DNA from: Paractinoplanes maris
Lineage (GTDB): Bacteria > Actinomycetota > Actinomycetes > Mycobacteriales > Micromonosporaceae
DNA: 64,000 bases
Assembly (NCBI RefSeq): GCF_023544465.1
Contig: NZ_JALPVL010000002.1
Span: 434,001-498,000 of the forward strand
Direction: 5' to 3'
A program made the translations under genes and the position numbers. The notes beneath the pieces are model-generated. The model was not told where the DNA came from, ran no database searches, and saw only the letters and a program-made list of their open reading frames with translations. Below are positions 36,210 to 44,872 of this stretch, in pieces. Within the stretch, counting starts at the first letter, position 1; the number at the start of each line of letters is the position of its first letter.

Positions 36210-37372
36210 CCGACCTCGCCGCCGTCAAGCGCGCTCTGACGGCACAGCGCATCGAGACCCCGTCGTGGGCCTACGCCAACTCGGGCACCCGCTTCAAGGT
36301 CTTCACCCAGCCCGGGGTGCCCCGCAACCCCGAGGAGAAGATCGCCGACGCCGCCACGGTGCACCAGTTCACCGGCGTCGCGCCGGTGGTGGCGCTGCAC
36401 ATCCCGTGGGACAAGGTGGACGACTACGCCGCCCTCGGCGCCTACGCCCGCGACCTGGGCGTGGAGATCGGCGCGATCAACACCAACGTCTTCCAGGACG
36501 ACGACTACAAACTGGGCTCGGTCACCAACCCCGACGCCGGGATCCGCCGCAAGGCCACCGATCACCTGCTCGAGGCGATCGACATCATGGGCCGGACCGG
36601 GTCACGCGACCTCAAGCTGTGGTTCTCCGACGGCATCAATTACCCCGGCCAGGACGACCTGCGCAACCGGCAGGACCGGCTGGCGGCGGCCCTGCGCGAG
36701 GCGTACGACCGGCTGACCGGCAACCAGCGGATGCTGCTGGAGTACAAGCTGTTCGAGCCGGCCTTCTACGCGACGGACGTGCCGGACTGGGGTACGTCGT
36801 ACGCGCACTGCCTGGAGCTGGGCGAGCGGGCCACCGTCTGCATCGACACCGGTCACCACGCGCCCAGCACGAACATCGAGTTCATCGTCGCGTTCCTGCT
36901 GCGCCAGAAGAAGCTCGGCGCGTTCGACTTCAACAGCCGCTTCTACGCCGACGACGACCTGATGGTCGGGGCGGCCGACCCGTTCCAGCTGTTCCGGATC
37001 ATGTACGAGATCGTCCGCGGCGGCGCCCTCGACCCGGCCTACGGCATCGCGTTCATGCTCGACCAGTGCCACAACATCGAGCGGAAGATCCCGGCGATCA
37101 TCCGCTCGATCATGAACGTGCAGGAGGCCACGGCCAAGGCGCTGCTGGTCGACCGGGACACGCTGACCGCCGCCCAGCAGGCCGGCGACGTCCTGGAGGC
37201 GAACGCCGTCTTCATGGACGCCTACAACACCGACGTCCGCCCGCTGCTGGCCGAGGTCCGCACCGACGCCGGCCTGGACCCCGACCCGATCGCCGCCTAC
37301 CGCCGCAGCGGCCACGACGAAAAGATCATCGCCGAGCGCGTCGGCGGCACCCAGGCCGGCTGGGGCGCCTGA
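36206..37372 (+). CDS. rhaI: L-rhamnose isomerase
   Basis: The 388-aa enzyme converts L-rhamnose to L-rhamnulose. It is of the RhaI type (Pseudomonas/Bacillus kind, a xylose-isomerase-like TIM barrel with two metal ions) rather than E. coli RhaA. Indicative motifs are VALHIPWDKVDDY, INTNVFQDDDYKLGSV, LEYKLFEPAFYATD, VCIDTGHHAP, FDFNSRFYADDDLMVG and FMLDQCHNIE, which together supply the Glu/Asp/His metal ligands. It is the last gene of the plus arm, and a hairpin follows. Confidence 0.95.
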   Translation: MTDLAAVKRALTAQRIETPSWAYANSGTRFKVFTQPGVPRNPEEKIADAATVHQFTGVAPVVALHIPWDKVDDYAALGAYARDLGVEIGAINTNVFQDDDYKLGSVTNPDAGIRRKATDHLLEAIDIMGRTGSRDLKLWFSDGINYPGQDDLRNRQDRLAAALREAYDRLTGNQRMLLEYKLFEPAFYATDVPDWGTSYAHCLELGERATVCIDTGHHAPSTNIEFIVAFLLRQKKLGAFDFNSRFYADDDLMVGAADPFQLFRIMYEIVRGGALDPAYGIAFMLDQCHNIERKIPAIIRSIMNVQEATAKALLVDRDTLTAAQQAGDVLEANAVFMDAYNTDVRPLLAEVRTDAGLDPDPIAAYRRSGHDEKIIAERVGGTQAGWGA

Positions 37373-37440
37373 CCTCGTTTTCCGCACCTGGTCGCCCGGG
37401 CCAAGCATGGCCCGGCCCGGGCCGCTCCCGGCAACGAACG

Positions 37441-37475
37441 ACGGCCACCGCGGCATGCTGTCGCCCGGTGGCCGT
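37441..37475. terminator. Hairpin terminator between rhaI and the convergent gene
   Basis: ACGGCCACCG pairs perfectly with CGGTGGCCGT around a 15-base loop. It stands between two convergent genes (stop codons at 37372 and 37487) and may serve both. Confidence 0.7.
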
Positions 37476-37486
37476 CGACCGCCGGC

Positions 37487-38290
37487 TCAGACGTCGAGGT
37501 CGACCACGACGGCGAAGTGGTCGGAGGGGTGCCGGCCGTTGACCGCCTGCGTGCCGGCCAGGAAAGCCCGCCGGGCAGCGAGATCCGCCCCCGGCCGGCC
37601 CGGCCGGGCCAGGATGTGGTCGATTCGGCGGTCGATCTGCTTGGTGGCCTCGAGCGGAGCCTCCAGCAGGGCCGAGCTCAGGGTCACGGCACCGGGATCG
37701 CCGCCGGCCAGTGACCAGGTGTCGGTCAGAACGGCGAGCAGGGGAGCCAGATCGGGCTGGCTCACGTCGGCGTTGAGGTCACCCAGCACCAGCACCGGCA
37801 GGTCGCCGTCGAGCCGGGGATCCGCGGCCAGCGCGGCCAGGGCCTCGCTCTGGGCCAGCTGATCGGCGGCGTAGGCCGGCTCCCACTCGAGGCACGAGAC
37901 GATCACGTGCAGCGGGCCGCGCGGATGATCGAGGGTGGCCAGCAGCGCCGTCGGCGGCGGGCCGGGGCGCTGCCGGTGCGGCAGGTCGTGCACCTCGGTG
38001 GTCCGGATCGGCCACCGGCTGATCAGTCCCAGCCCGATCTCGATGCCGGCCTGCGACGGGTTCTCCGGCGGGTCCGGTGCGGGCGGCAGCGAGGTGGGTG
38101 CGAACACCGCCTGATGGTGACCCAGGCGGTCGGCGAGCACCTGTGGCTGGGTGATCCCGTCGCCGGACCAGGTCTCGACCAGACCCACGACGTCCGGCTG
38201 GACCTCCGCCAGCACATCGGCGATGGCCGGTTCGCGCTCGCGCCAGGCACCGCCGAACCGCCACCACACGTTCCACGTCATCGCCCGCAT
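37487..38290 (-). CDS. Endonuclease/exonuclease/phosphatase-family protein
   Basis: The 267-aa protein has the EEP fold motifs: MTWNVWWR (Asn), VGLVETW (catalytic Glu), VLGDLNAD (Asp/Asn) and GRHPSDHFAVVV (SDH with catalytic His). The superfamily includes nucleases, sphingomyelinases and inositol phosphatases; the substrate is not apparent. No signal peptide is seen, so it is likely cytoplasmic. Confidence 0.85.
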   Translation of the reverse strand: MRAMTWNVWWRFGGAWREREPAIADVLAEVQPDVVGLVETWSGDGITQPQVLADRLGHHQAVFAPTSLPPAPDPPENPSQAGIEIGLGLISRWPIRTTEVHDLPHRQRPGPPPTALLATLDHPRGPLHVIVSCLEWEPAYAADQLAQSEALAALAADPRLDGDLPVLVLGDLNADVSQPDLAPLLAVLTDTWSLAGGDPGAVTLSSALLEAPLEATKQIDRRIDHILARPGRPGADLAARRAFLAGTQAVNGRHPSDHFAVVVDLDV

Positions 38291-38370
38291 GAATCGACTC
38301 TACGAATTCCTCAGCCGCAGCGCCGCGCGGCCGATCCTGGGGGCCGACATTCAGCGACGGGGGGCCATGG

Positions 38371-38577
38371 ATGGACCAGTACCTCAACACCGCGTACGAC
38401 GTGACGACCGCCCTCTTCGGGCCGGAGTCCGGCATCCCGTGGTGGGCCTGGATGGCAGTCGTGGTGTTCCTGTTCTGGAAGGTGGCCGTCAAGGAGCCCA
38501 AGACCGCCACCGACCGCGACAACCAGATGCTCGGTGAGATGTTCGGCGACGACAAGGGCAAGAAGAAGAAGAAGTAG
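38371..38577 (+). CDS. Small membrane protein with poly-Lys tail
   Basis: The 68-aa protein has a single membrane segment (about 24-39, WWAWMAVVVFLFWKVAV) followed by a charged cytoplasmic tail ending DDKGKKKKK. The ATG at 38371 is preceded by GACGGGGGG. It is a single-gene unit, closed by a strong hairpin. Family not recognised. Coding bias is typical of the genome, so it is probably real. Confidence 0.6.
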   Translation: MDQYLNTAYDVTTALFGPESGIPWWAWMAVVVFLFWKVAVKEPKTATDRDNQMLGEMFGDDKGKKKKK

Positions 38578-38580
38578 GTA

Positions 38581-38606
38581 GCCGGCGCCGGTTGCCCGGC
38601 GCCGGC
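38581..38606. terminator. Hairpin terminator
   Basis: GCCGGCGCCGG and CCGGCGCCGGC form a perfect 11-bp stem with loop TTGC, four bases after the small membrane protein gene and 18 bases from the convergent ABC ATPase stop. Confidence 0.8.
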
Positions 38607-38623
38607 CTGGGGACGGGGACGGG

Positions 38624-39445
38624 TCAAGCGGTGTGCGGGGGTGGCTCGGCGGCGCCGGTCATGATGGCCACCGCCTCGCTCATCGAGTGGCTCTTCGGGG
38701 TGATGACCGTGGCCCGGCGGCCCAGCCGCTGGATGTGGATCCGATCGGCGATCTCGAACACGTGCGGCATGTTGTGGCTGATCAGGATGACCGGCAGGCC
38801 ACGGTCGCGGACGTCGCGGATCAGCTGGAGCACCCGGTTGCCCTCCTTGACCCCGAGCGCCGCGGTGGGCTCGTCGAGGATCACCACCTTGCTGCCGAAC
38901 GCGGCCGACCGGGCCACCGCCACCGCCTGCCGCTGACCGCCGGAGAGTGATTCGACGGCCTGGCCGATGTTCTGCAGGGTGGCCACGCCGAGCTCGCTCA
39001 TGTGCCGTTTGGCCTCCGAGCGCATGTGCCCGCGGTCGAGCATCCGGAAGATCGACCCCATCGGTCCGGCCTTGCGCTGCTCCCGGCCGAGGAACAGGTT
39101 GTCGGCGATGTCCAGCCCGGGCGCCACGGCCAGCGTCTGATAGACGGTCTCGATGCCCGCCGAGCGCGCGTCCATCGGCGTACGGAATTGGATCTGCCGC
39201 CCGTCGAGGTAGATCTCGCCGCTGTCCGGCACGAGGGCGCCCGACAAGGCCTTGATCAGGCTGGACTTGCCCGCGCCGTTGTCGCCGATGACCGCGAGGA
39301 TCTCCCCGGGGTAGAGCTCGAGATCGCTGCCGTCGATCGCGACGACCCGGCCGTACTTCTTGACCAGTCCCTTCGCCTGCAGGACGGGTGTCCGGTCGGC
39401 CGCGTGCCGCGGGCTCGCCGGAGTGGTGTCGGTATCCGAGGTCAC
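38624..39445 (-). CDS. Sugar ABC importer ATPase (FrcA-like, single domain)
   Basis: The 273-aa protein contains one ATPase domain (GDNGAGKSSLIKAL, LSGGQRQAVAVARSA, VVILDEPTAALG, LISHN). Fructose-type FrcA transporters likewise use a one-domain ATPase as a homodimer, unlike the tandem ATPase of the rhamnose importer in this window. The GTG start at 39445 has GGAGG seven bases upstream. A tiny 30-codon frame (39442-39534) separates it from the permease. Confidence 0.88.
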   Translation of the reverse strand: MTSDTDTTPASPRHAADRTPVLQAKGLVKKYGRVVAIDGSDLELYPGEILAVIGDNGAGKSSLIKALSGALVPDSGEIYLDGRQIQFRTPMDARSAGIETVYQTLAVAPGLDIADNLFLGREQRKAGPMGSIFRMLDRGHMRSEAKRHMSELGVATLQNIGQAVESLSGGQRQAVAVARSAAFGSKVVILDEPTAALGVKEGNRVLQLIRDVRDRGLPVILISHNMPHVFEIADRIHIQRLGRRATVITPKSHSMSEAVAIMTGAAEPPPHTA

Positions 39446-39534
39446 GGCTGCGCCTCCGGAGACGTGCCCTCCTGGCCCTCGCCTGCGAGGCCGTCGGGCG
39501 GTGCGGGTGATTGCCGCTCGGTGCAGTCGGTCAT
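39442..39534 (-). CDS. Possible 30-aa coupling ORF in the sugar ABC operon
   Basis: An ATG at 39534 overlaps the permease stop (ATGA), and its TGA at 39444-39442 overlaps the GTG of the ATPase (GTGA). The peptide is Pro/Gly/Glu-rich (MTDCTERQSPAPPDGLAGEG...). Overlap at both ends is what a translational coupler would show, but the short length and low complexity leave chance possible. Confidence 0.3.
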   Translation of the reverse strand: MTDCTERQSPAPPDGLAGEGQEGTSPEAQP

Positions 39535-40544
39535 GTCTTAACCTTCCTGATCCACTGGTCGAGCGAGACGGCGATGAGCACCAGCAGGCCGATGGCGAAG
39601 CCCTGCCAGACCACCTCGACGCCGCCCAGCTGCAGGCCGTTGCGGAACACGCCGACGATCAGCGCGCCGACCAGCGTGCCCAGCACGGCCCCGCGGCCGC
39701 CGAAGAGGCTGGTGCCGCCGAGCACGACGGCGGTGATGGAGTCGAGGTTGTACTCGACGCCCACGTTGGGGCTGGCCGAGGCGAGCCGGCCGATCAGGAT
39801 CCAGCCGCCGATCGCGTAGAGCAGCCCGGCCACCGTGTAGACCGAGAACAGCACCCGGCTCGTCCGGATGCCGGCCAGGCGGGCGGCCTCGGCGTCGTCC
39901 CCGGTGGCGTAGACGTGCTTGCCCCAGGCGGTGGACCGCAGCGCGTAGAAGAAGAACCCGAACAGCACCAACATGATGATCGAGCCGTACGTGAGCCGGA
40001 AGTTGCCGATCGGGATCGAGTCGCCGGTCCAGGTCATCAGCGACGGCATGTCCGAGCCGCGGATCGTCTCGCTGTTGCTGACCACCGAGTTGAGCGAGAA
40101 GAAGATGGTCAGCGTGCCCAGCGTGACGATGAAGGGTGGCAGCTTTATCCGGGTGACGAGGAAACCGTTGATCGCCCCCATCGCCGTGCCGCAGGCGAAG
40201 CCGAGCAGCAGCGCGATGATGCCCGGCACGCCGGCGTTGACGCAGAACGTGGCCATCAGGATCGACGAGAAGACGGCGATCGCGCCGGCCGACAGGTCGA
40301 TGCCGGCGGTCAGGATGATCAGCGTCTGCCCGAGCGCGAGCGTGGCGATGACCGTGACCTGTTGCAGGACGAGCGAGAGGTTCGTCGCGGTGAAGAACCG
40401 CCCGTTGACGATCGAGAAGGCGATGATCGCGACGAGCAGCACGGCCAGCGGTCCGAGGATCGGGTTGGAGTGCAGGATGTGTTGGATGCGCAGGCCGAGC
40501 GAGTCACTCTTGCGTACGTCGAAGTCGGCGGTGGCAGTAGCCAT
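39531..40544 (-). CDS. Sugar ABC importer permease (FrcC-like)
   Basis: The 337-aa permease starts MATATADFDVRKSDS and has about ten membrane segments with the BPD_transp_2 core (LGQTLIILTAGIDLSAGAIA, AINGFLVTRIKLPPFIVTLG, GLLYAIGGWILIGRLA). It is the only permease in the operon and probably acts as a homodimer. It lies between the binding-protein gene (2 bases apart) and the ATPase. Confidence 0.9.
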   Translation of the reverse strand: MATATADFDVRKSDSLGLRIQHILHSNPILGPLAVLLVAIIAFSIVNGRFFTATNLSLVLQQVTVIATLALGQTLIILTAGIDLSAGAIAVFSSILMATFCVNAGVPGIIALLLGFACGTAMGAINGFLVTRIKLPPFIVTLGTLTIFFSLNSVVSNSETIRGSDMPSLMTWTGDSIPIGNFRLTYGSIIMLVLFGFFFYALRSTAWGKHVYATGDDAEAARLAGIRTSRVLFSVYTVAGLLYAIGGWILIGRLASASPNVGVEYNLDSITAVVLGGTSLFGGRGAVLGTLVGALIVGVFRNGLQLGGVEVVWQGFAIGLLVLIAVSLDQWIRKVKT

Positions 40545-40546
40545 GA

Positions 40547-41596
40547 TTAGCCCCAGCAGTTCTGCTTGCCCCACGCCGAGTCCTTGGACTCGACGCCGGC
40601 CTGCGGGTCGTCGGTGATCAGGTCAGTTCCGGTGTCGACGAAGTCCTTGCCCTCGGTCGCCTGCGGGCGGGTGCCGTCCTTGGCGAACTGCGCGATGGCC
40701 TCGATGCCGAGCTGGGCCATCTTGAGCGGGAACTGCATCGAGGTGGCGCCGATGACGCCCTTGGAGACGTTGTCGACCCCCGGGCAGCCGCCGTCGATGG
40801 AGACGATGACCGTGTCCTGGTCGCGCCCGGCCGACTTGAGCGCCTGGTAGGCCCCGGCCGCCGCGGGCTCGTTGATCGTGTAGACCAGGTTGATCGTGGA
40901 GTCCTTCTGGAGCAGGTTCTCCATGGCGGTCCGACCGCCGTCCTCGGCGCCGTCGGTGACGTCGTGACCGGCGATCCGCGGATCGTTCTCGTCGCCGATC
41001 CGGTTGGGATCGGCCACGTCGATGCCGAAGCCGTCGAGGAAGCCCTGGTCCCGCTTGACGTCGACGGAGACCTGGTTGGCGTTGAGGTCGAGCATGGCGA
41101 TCTTCGCCTCTTTGCCGTCCTTGGCGAACTTCGCCTTGGCCCACTGCCCGATCAGCTTGCCGGCCTGATAGTTGTCGGTGGCGAAGGTGGCGTCGGCCGC
41201 GTTGGGCGGGTCGACCGGTGTGTCCAGCGCGATGACCAGCATGTCCAGTTCATGCGCCTTGTCGATCGAGGGGACGATCGCCTTCGAGTCGTTCGGGGTG
41301 ATCAGGAAGCCCTTGGCGCCGAACGACATCAGGTTCTCGATCGCCTGCACCTGAGCCTCGTTGTCGCCGTCCTGCTTGCCGGCGAAGCTCTGCAGCTCGA
41401 CGCCCTGGGTCTTGGCCTCGCCCTGGGCGCCCTCTCTCATCTGGACGAAGAAGGGGTTGGTGTCGGTCTTGGTGATGAGACCGACGACGTCCTCGCCGGT
41501 GCCTCTGTTGCAGGCTGCGGCCGTACCGAGCAGCAGTGTCGCCACGCAGCTCGCGGCCAGCATTCTTCCGGCCCGAGACATGGTCGGATCGCGCAT
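40547..41596 (-). CDS. Sugar-binding lipoprotein (FrcB-like)
   Basis: The 349-aa protein starts at ATG 41596 behind GGAGGAGAC. The signal ends in a lipobox ([10 protein letters not shown]). The mature domain is of the ribose/fructose-binding type ([60 protein letters not shown] as a guide to the second lobe). It supplies specificity to the ABC importer encoded downstream. Resemblance to FrcB suggests fructose or a similar sugar; the exact substrate is not certain. Confidence 0.88.
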   Translation of the reverse strand: MRDPTMSRAGRMLAASCVATLLLGTAAACNRGTGEDVVGLITKTDTNPFFVQMREGAQGEAKTQGVELQSFAGKQDGDNEAQVQAIENLMSFGAKGFLITPNDSKAIVPSIDKAHELDMLVIALDTPVDPPNAADATFATDNYQAGKLIGQWAKAKFAKDGKEAKIAMLDLNANQVSVDVKRDQGFLDGFGIDVADPNRIGDENDPRIAGHDVTDGAEDGGRTAMENLLQKDSTINLVYTINEPAAAGAYQALKSAGRDQDTVIVSIDGGCPGVDNVSKGVIGATSMQFPLKMAQLGIEAIAQFAKDGTRPQATEGKDFVDTGTDLITDDPQAGVESKDSAWGKQNCWG

Positions 41597-41628
41597 GTCT
41601 CCTCCAAACCGATTTAGCCGAAATTGAA

Positions 41629-41642
41629 AGACAACGTTGTCT
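41629..41642. promoter_or_regulatory. LacI-type operator AGACAACGTTGTCT
   Basis: This perfect 14-bp palindrome lies between the divergent regulator and transporter genes. On the minus strand TTGACA (41674-41669) and TCTACT (41651-41646) form a promoter with a 17-base spacer, and the palindrome covers the expected start of transcription. Confidence 0.8.
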
Positions 41643-41728
41643 GGCAGTAGACGCCCGCCTTCACTCCGTGTCAACAATGAGTTTCCAAGATGTTGCGGTC
41701 CGTGATCAACATCGACGGAGGTGGATGC

Positions 41729-42736
41729 ATGACGCCTCAACGGCCGACCATGAACGACGTCGCCCGCACCGCCGGGGTGAGCCTCAAGACGGTGTCCCGG
41801 GTGGTCAACGGCGAGACGACGGTGGCCCCCGACCTGGCCGCCAAGGTGCGCGCGGCGGTCGAGTCGCTCGACTACCGCCCCCATCTGGGCGCCAGCATGC
41901 TGCGCCGCAACGACCGTCGCACGAGGACGATCGGCGTGCTGCTGGACGACGTGTCCCACCCCTTCTCGGCCGCCCTGCACCGGGCGGTGGAAGATCAGGC
42001 GCGAGCCCGCGGGATCCACGTGCTGACCGGCAGTCTCGATCAGGACCCCGTACGCGAACAGGCGCTCGCCACCGCGTTCGCCGAGCGCCAGACCGACGGC
42101 CTGATCCTGGCCCCCACCGGCGGCGACCTGGCCCATCTCCGGGCGCACACCGGCATGCCGGTGGTCTTCGTCGACCGCCTCCCGGCCGGTGTCATCGGCG
42201 ACTCGGTGGTCTCGACCAACGTCTCCGGAGCGGCCGGCGCCATCCGCCATCTCGTCGCCCAGGGCCACCGCCGCATCGGATACCTGGGCGGACGCCGGCT
42301 GCTGTCGACGGCGGAAGAACGCCACCGCGGCTACCGGCGCGCGCTCGGCAGCCATCCCGGCCCGGCGGTGCACGATCTGCACGATCCGACCGCGGCCGAG
42401 AGGGCGGCCATCGCCATGCTGCGGGCGCCCGACCCACCGACGGCCTTGTTCACGACGCAGAGCATGGTGACCATAGGTGCCGTACGCGCGTTACGCCGCC
42501 TCGGCCGCGAGCGGTCCGTCGCCCTGATCGGCTTCGACGACTTCCCTTTGGCCGACCTGCTCGACCCTCCGGTCACGGTGGTCGCCCAGGACCCGTCCCG
42601 GATGGGCCGCACCGCCGCCGCGGCCCTCTTCGAACGCATCGACGGCTACGCCGGCCCACCCCGCGAGATCCGCATCCCCACCACCCTGATCCCCCGCGGC
42701 TCCGGCGAACTGCCGGCGATCCCCCTGGCAAACTGA
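41729..42736 (+). CDS. LacI-family regulator of the FrcBCA-like importer
   Basis: The 335-aa protein starts at ATG 41729 with GGAGGTGG upstream. It has a LacI helix-turn-helix ([20 protein letters not shown], hinge [19 protein letters not shown]) and a sugar-sensing domain ([40 protein letters not shown]). It is divergent from the sugar ABC operon and very likely binds the palindrome at 41629-41642. The longer frame from 41690 was rejected for lack of a ribosome site. Confidence 0.88.
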   Translation: MTPQRPTMNDVARTAGVSLKTVSRVVNGETTVAPDLAAKVRAAVESLDYRPHLGASMLRRNDRRTRTIGVLLDDVSHPFSAALHRAVEDQARARGIHVLTGSLDQDPVREQALATAFAERQTDGLILAPTGGDLAHLRAHTGMPVVFVDRLPAGVIGDSVVSTNVSGAAGAIRHLVAQGHRRIGYLGGRRLLSTAEERHRGYRRALGSHPGPAVHDLHDPTAAERAAIAMLRAPDPPTALFTTQSMVTIGAVRALRRLGRERSVALIGFDDFPLADLLDPPVTVVAQDPSRMGRTAAAALFERIDGYAGPPREIRIPTTLIPRGSGELPAIPLAN

Positions 42737-42842
42737 ACACGCCATCCCCCGCGAACTGAACATATGACCCTCCGCAAATCGAAAGCGTCACCGGGCGCAA
42801 ATCGAAAGTCCTAACCCCCGCAGACTGAAAGACTTGCAGGTA
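42728..42842. repeat. Five direct repeats with exact 23-bp period
   Basis: A core of GCAAACTGAAC or a close variant (GCGAACTGAAC, GCAAATCGAAA twice, GCAGACTGAAA) begins at 42728, 42751, 42774, 42797 and 42820. The rest of each 23-base unit is not conserved. The first unit overlaps the end of the LacI gene and the last ends ten bases before the GTG of the ATPase gene. It resembles an iteron or a multi-site operator. Confidence 0.85.
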
Positions 42843-42851
42843 GGATGAGGT

Positions 42852-44105
42852 GTGCCCACCCATCCGCTGATCCCCCGCCATGCCGCAGCGAAAGTGAACG
42901 CCGCGCTGGCCGACACCCGCGTCGTCCTGGTGAGCGGCGCACGCCAGGCCGGCAAGAGCACCCTCGTCCGCGTCGTCGCCGGTGACCGCTTCGCGGAGCG
43001 CCGAGACCTGGATCGCGAGCAGGACCGTACCGTAGCCATCGCCGACCCCACAGGCTTCGTCGACAGCTCCGAGTTACTGGTTATCGATGAGATCCAGCGC
43101 GCTCCGAAGCTCTTGCTGGCCATCAAGGTCTCCGTGGACGAGGACCCTCGCCCTGGGCGTTGCCTCCTGACCGGATCGTCTCAACTGTTCGGGATGATCG
43201 CCGCCCCGGACGCCCTTCCCGGCAGGATGGAGACCGTCGAGCTCTGGCCCTTGTCGCAAGGCGAGATCGACAACGAGCCCGACGGTTTCATTGATGCCGT
43301 GTTCGCCCTCGGCCCCCGCCTGCGGCACACTTCGACCGTCACCCGCGCCGACTATGCGGCCAGGATTGTCCGCGGCGGCCTTCCCGAAGCGGCGTTTCGC
43401 GACGATCCGCGGCGCCGCGAGCAGTTCTTCGACGCGTACGTCCAGGCGCTCATCGACCGTGATGTGCGACAGCTCTCCGACATCCAGCACAAAGGTCAGC
43501 TGCGCAAACTGGTGCGACTTCTGGCGGCCAGGTCAGCAACCATCGTCGCCGCCAATTCGCTCGAATCCGCCCTGGAATTGAGCCGGCCGACGATCACGCG
43601 ATACCTACAGGTACTGGAAGAGATCTTCTTGATCAAACGGATCCCCGGATGGTCTCGCAATCTCGGCAGCCGAGCTACAGCCGCACCGAAACTGGTTTTC
43701 GTCGACTCAGGCATTCTGGCCAATGAGATGGCGGTCGAAGCCCGGGCTCTGCTCCGTCCAGGTGCGCCGTTCGGGCCGCTGCTTGAATCCTTCGTACTGT
43801 CGGAGTTGTCCCGCCAGCTGACCTGGTCCCAGCAGAGGGCTGAGCTCTCGCACTACCGAGATCGGGACAAGTTCGAGGTCGACGCCGTTCTGGAGAATCG
43901 GTCCGGGCAAGTCGTCGGCATCGAGGTGAAGGCCGCTTCGACGGTCAAGCCAGAGGATTTCCGCGGGCTTCAGCGCCTTCGCGACCGCCTCGGCGACGAC
44001 TTCGTCGCGGGCATCGTCCTCTATACCGGAAACACCACCCTGCCGTTCGGCGACAGACTCCGCGTCATGCCGGTCAGCGCTCTGTGGCAGGTCGCCGCGC
44101 CCTGA
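42852..44105 (+). CDS. AAA_14 / DUF4143 ATPase
   Basis: The 417-aa protein has an N-terminal ATPase domain (Walker A GARQAGKSTLV, Walker B LLVIDEIQRAPKLL, sensor LTGSSQL) and a C-terminal DUF4143 domain. The latter ends in a PD-(D/E)xK-like pattern: EVDAVLE, then GIEVKAAS. A helix-turn-helix-like segment (NSLESALELSRPTITRYLQV) lies between. The family is widespread, often strain-specific, and of unclear role. Codon third positions are visibly richer in A/T than in flanking genes, which hints at acquisition. It is a single gene with a 23-bp repeat array right in front of it. Confidence 0.9.
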   Translation: MPTHPLIPRHAAAKVNAALADTRVVLVSGARQAGKSTLVRVVAGDRFAERRDLDREQDRTVAIADPTGFVDSSELLVIDEIQRAPKLLLAIKVSVDEDPRPGRCLLTGSSQLFGMIAAPDALPGRMETVELWPLSQGEIDNEPDGFIDAVFALGPRLRHTSTVTRADYAARIVRGGLPEAAFRDDPRRREQFFDAYVQALIDRDVRQLSDIQHKGQLRKLVRLLAARSATIVAANSLESALELSRPTITRYLQVLEEIFLIKRIPGWSRNLGSRATAAPKLVFVDSGILANEMAVEARALLRPGAPFGPLLESFVLSELSRQLTWSQQRAELSHYRDRDKFEVDAVLENRSGQVVGIEVKAASTVKPEDFRGLQRLRDRLGDDFVAGIVLYTGNTTLPFGDRLRVMPVSALWQVAAP

Positions 44106-44146
44106 TGACAAGCGGCGTGGCACGACGCGACTCTGACGCCGGCTGA

Positions 44147-44818
44147 TCAGGTGGCGGTGGGGCCGGCCGCGTGGGTGCAGAGGGCGGTCAGGGCCACGAC
44201 CATCCAGTCGCGGTAGGCCTGTGTCGTCCAGCCTCGCTGCCGGGTCAGCAGGTGCCACTGCTGAACGGAGTTCAGGGTCCAGATCGTGTCCCGGATGCGG
44301 TCGGTGGCAGCTGGATCGGTGACCTGCAACCGGGTGGCCACGGCGACGGCCAACTGATGGGCTCCGGTCAAGCGCTCGGCGTCGAGGGTGGTGGCCAGGT
44401 GGGCCACCTCGGCGTCGGCGTCGGCCGCGGCGTAGGCCACCGCGGCTATCGGGCCGGCCCGCTCGGCGACCTCGGCGAAGGCGTCGGCCAGACGCTCGAC
44501 CAGCTCGGGGAGCGTCGTGGCCTCGTGCACCCGGCGCATGACCGGGCGGGCGGCCAGCGGCACCTGCTCGTCGTCGCCGACGATCGCCGTGTCGACCGCC
44601 GCCTTGAGCAGCTGGGATTTGGTCCGGAATCCGGCGAAGACGGTCGGGGTGGAGACCCCGGCCTCGGCGGCGATCCGGGTCATCGACGTACGCCCGTAGC
44701 CCTGCTCGATGAAGAGCCGGCCCGCCGCCTCGAGCACCCGGGCCCGCACCAGCGACGCCTGCGCCTGGCGGCCGGAGGAGTCGTATGGCCGACGCCGGCG
44801 AGACACCTCCCCACTCAT
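44147..44818 (-). CDS. TetR-family regulator
   Basis: The 223-aa regulator has its DNA-binding domain at about 22-72 (RARVLEAAGRLFIEQGYGRT, MTRIAAEAGVSTPTVFAGF) and an Ala-rich helical ligand domain. It is divergent from an alpha/beta hydrolase gene with 54 bases between the two starts, so control of that hydrolase gene is likely. The short AT-rich gap (TATTGAATATTGAG) probably holds both promoters and the operator. Confidence 0.9.
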   Translation of the reverse strand: MSGEVSRRRRPYDSSGRQAQASLVRARVLEAAGRLFIEQGYGRTSMTRIAAEAGVSTPTVFAGFRTKSQLLKAAVDTAIVGDDEQVPLAARPVMRRVHEATTLPELVERLADAFAEVAERAGPIAAVAYAAADADAEVAHLATTLDAERLTGAHQLAVAVATRLQVTDPAATDRIRDTIWTLNSVQQWHLLTRQRGWTTQAYRDWMVVALTALCTHAAGPTAT

Positions 44819-44872
44819 CGGCTTACCTTAGCCCCTATTGAATATTGAGCAAGTAAAACGAAAGGCAGTCCG

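Noticed and set aside
38153..38290. Start extension of the EEP-family gene beyond 38290
   Set aside because: The frame can be extended upstream, but MRAMTWNVWWR is the normal beginning of this fold.
42728..42842. CRISPR array
   Set aside because: Units are only 23 bases with a partly conserved core and no distinct spacers; no cas genes are near.
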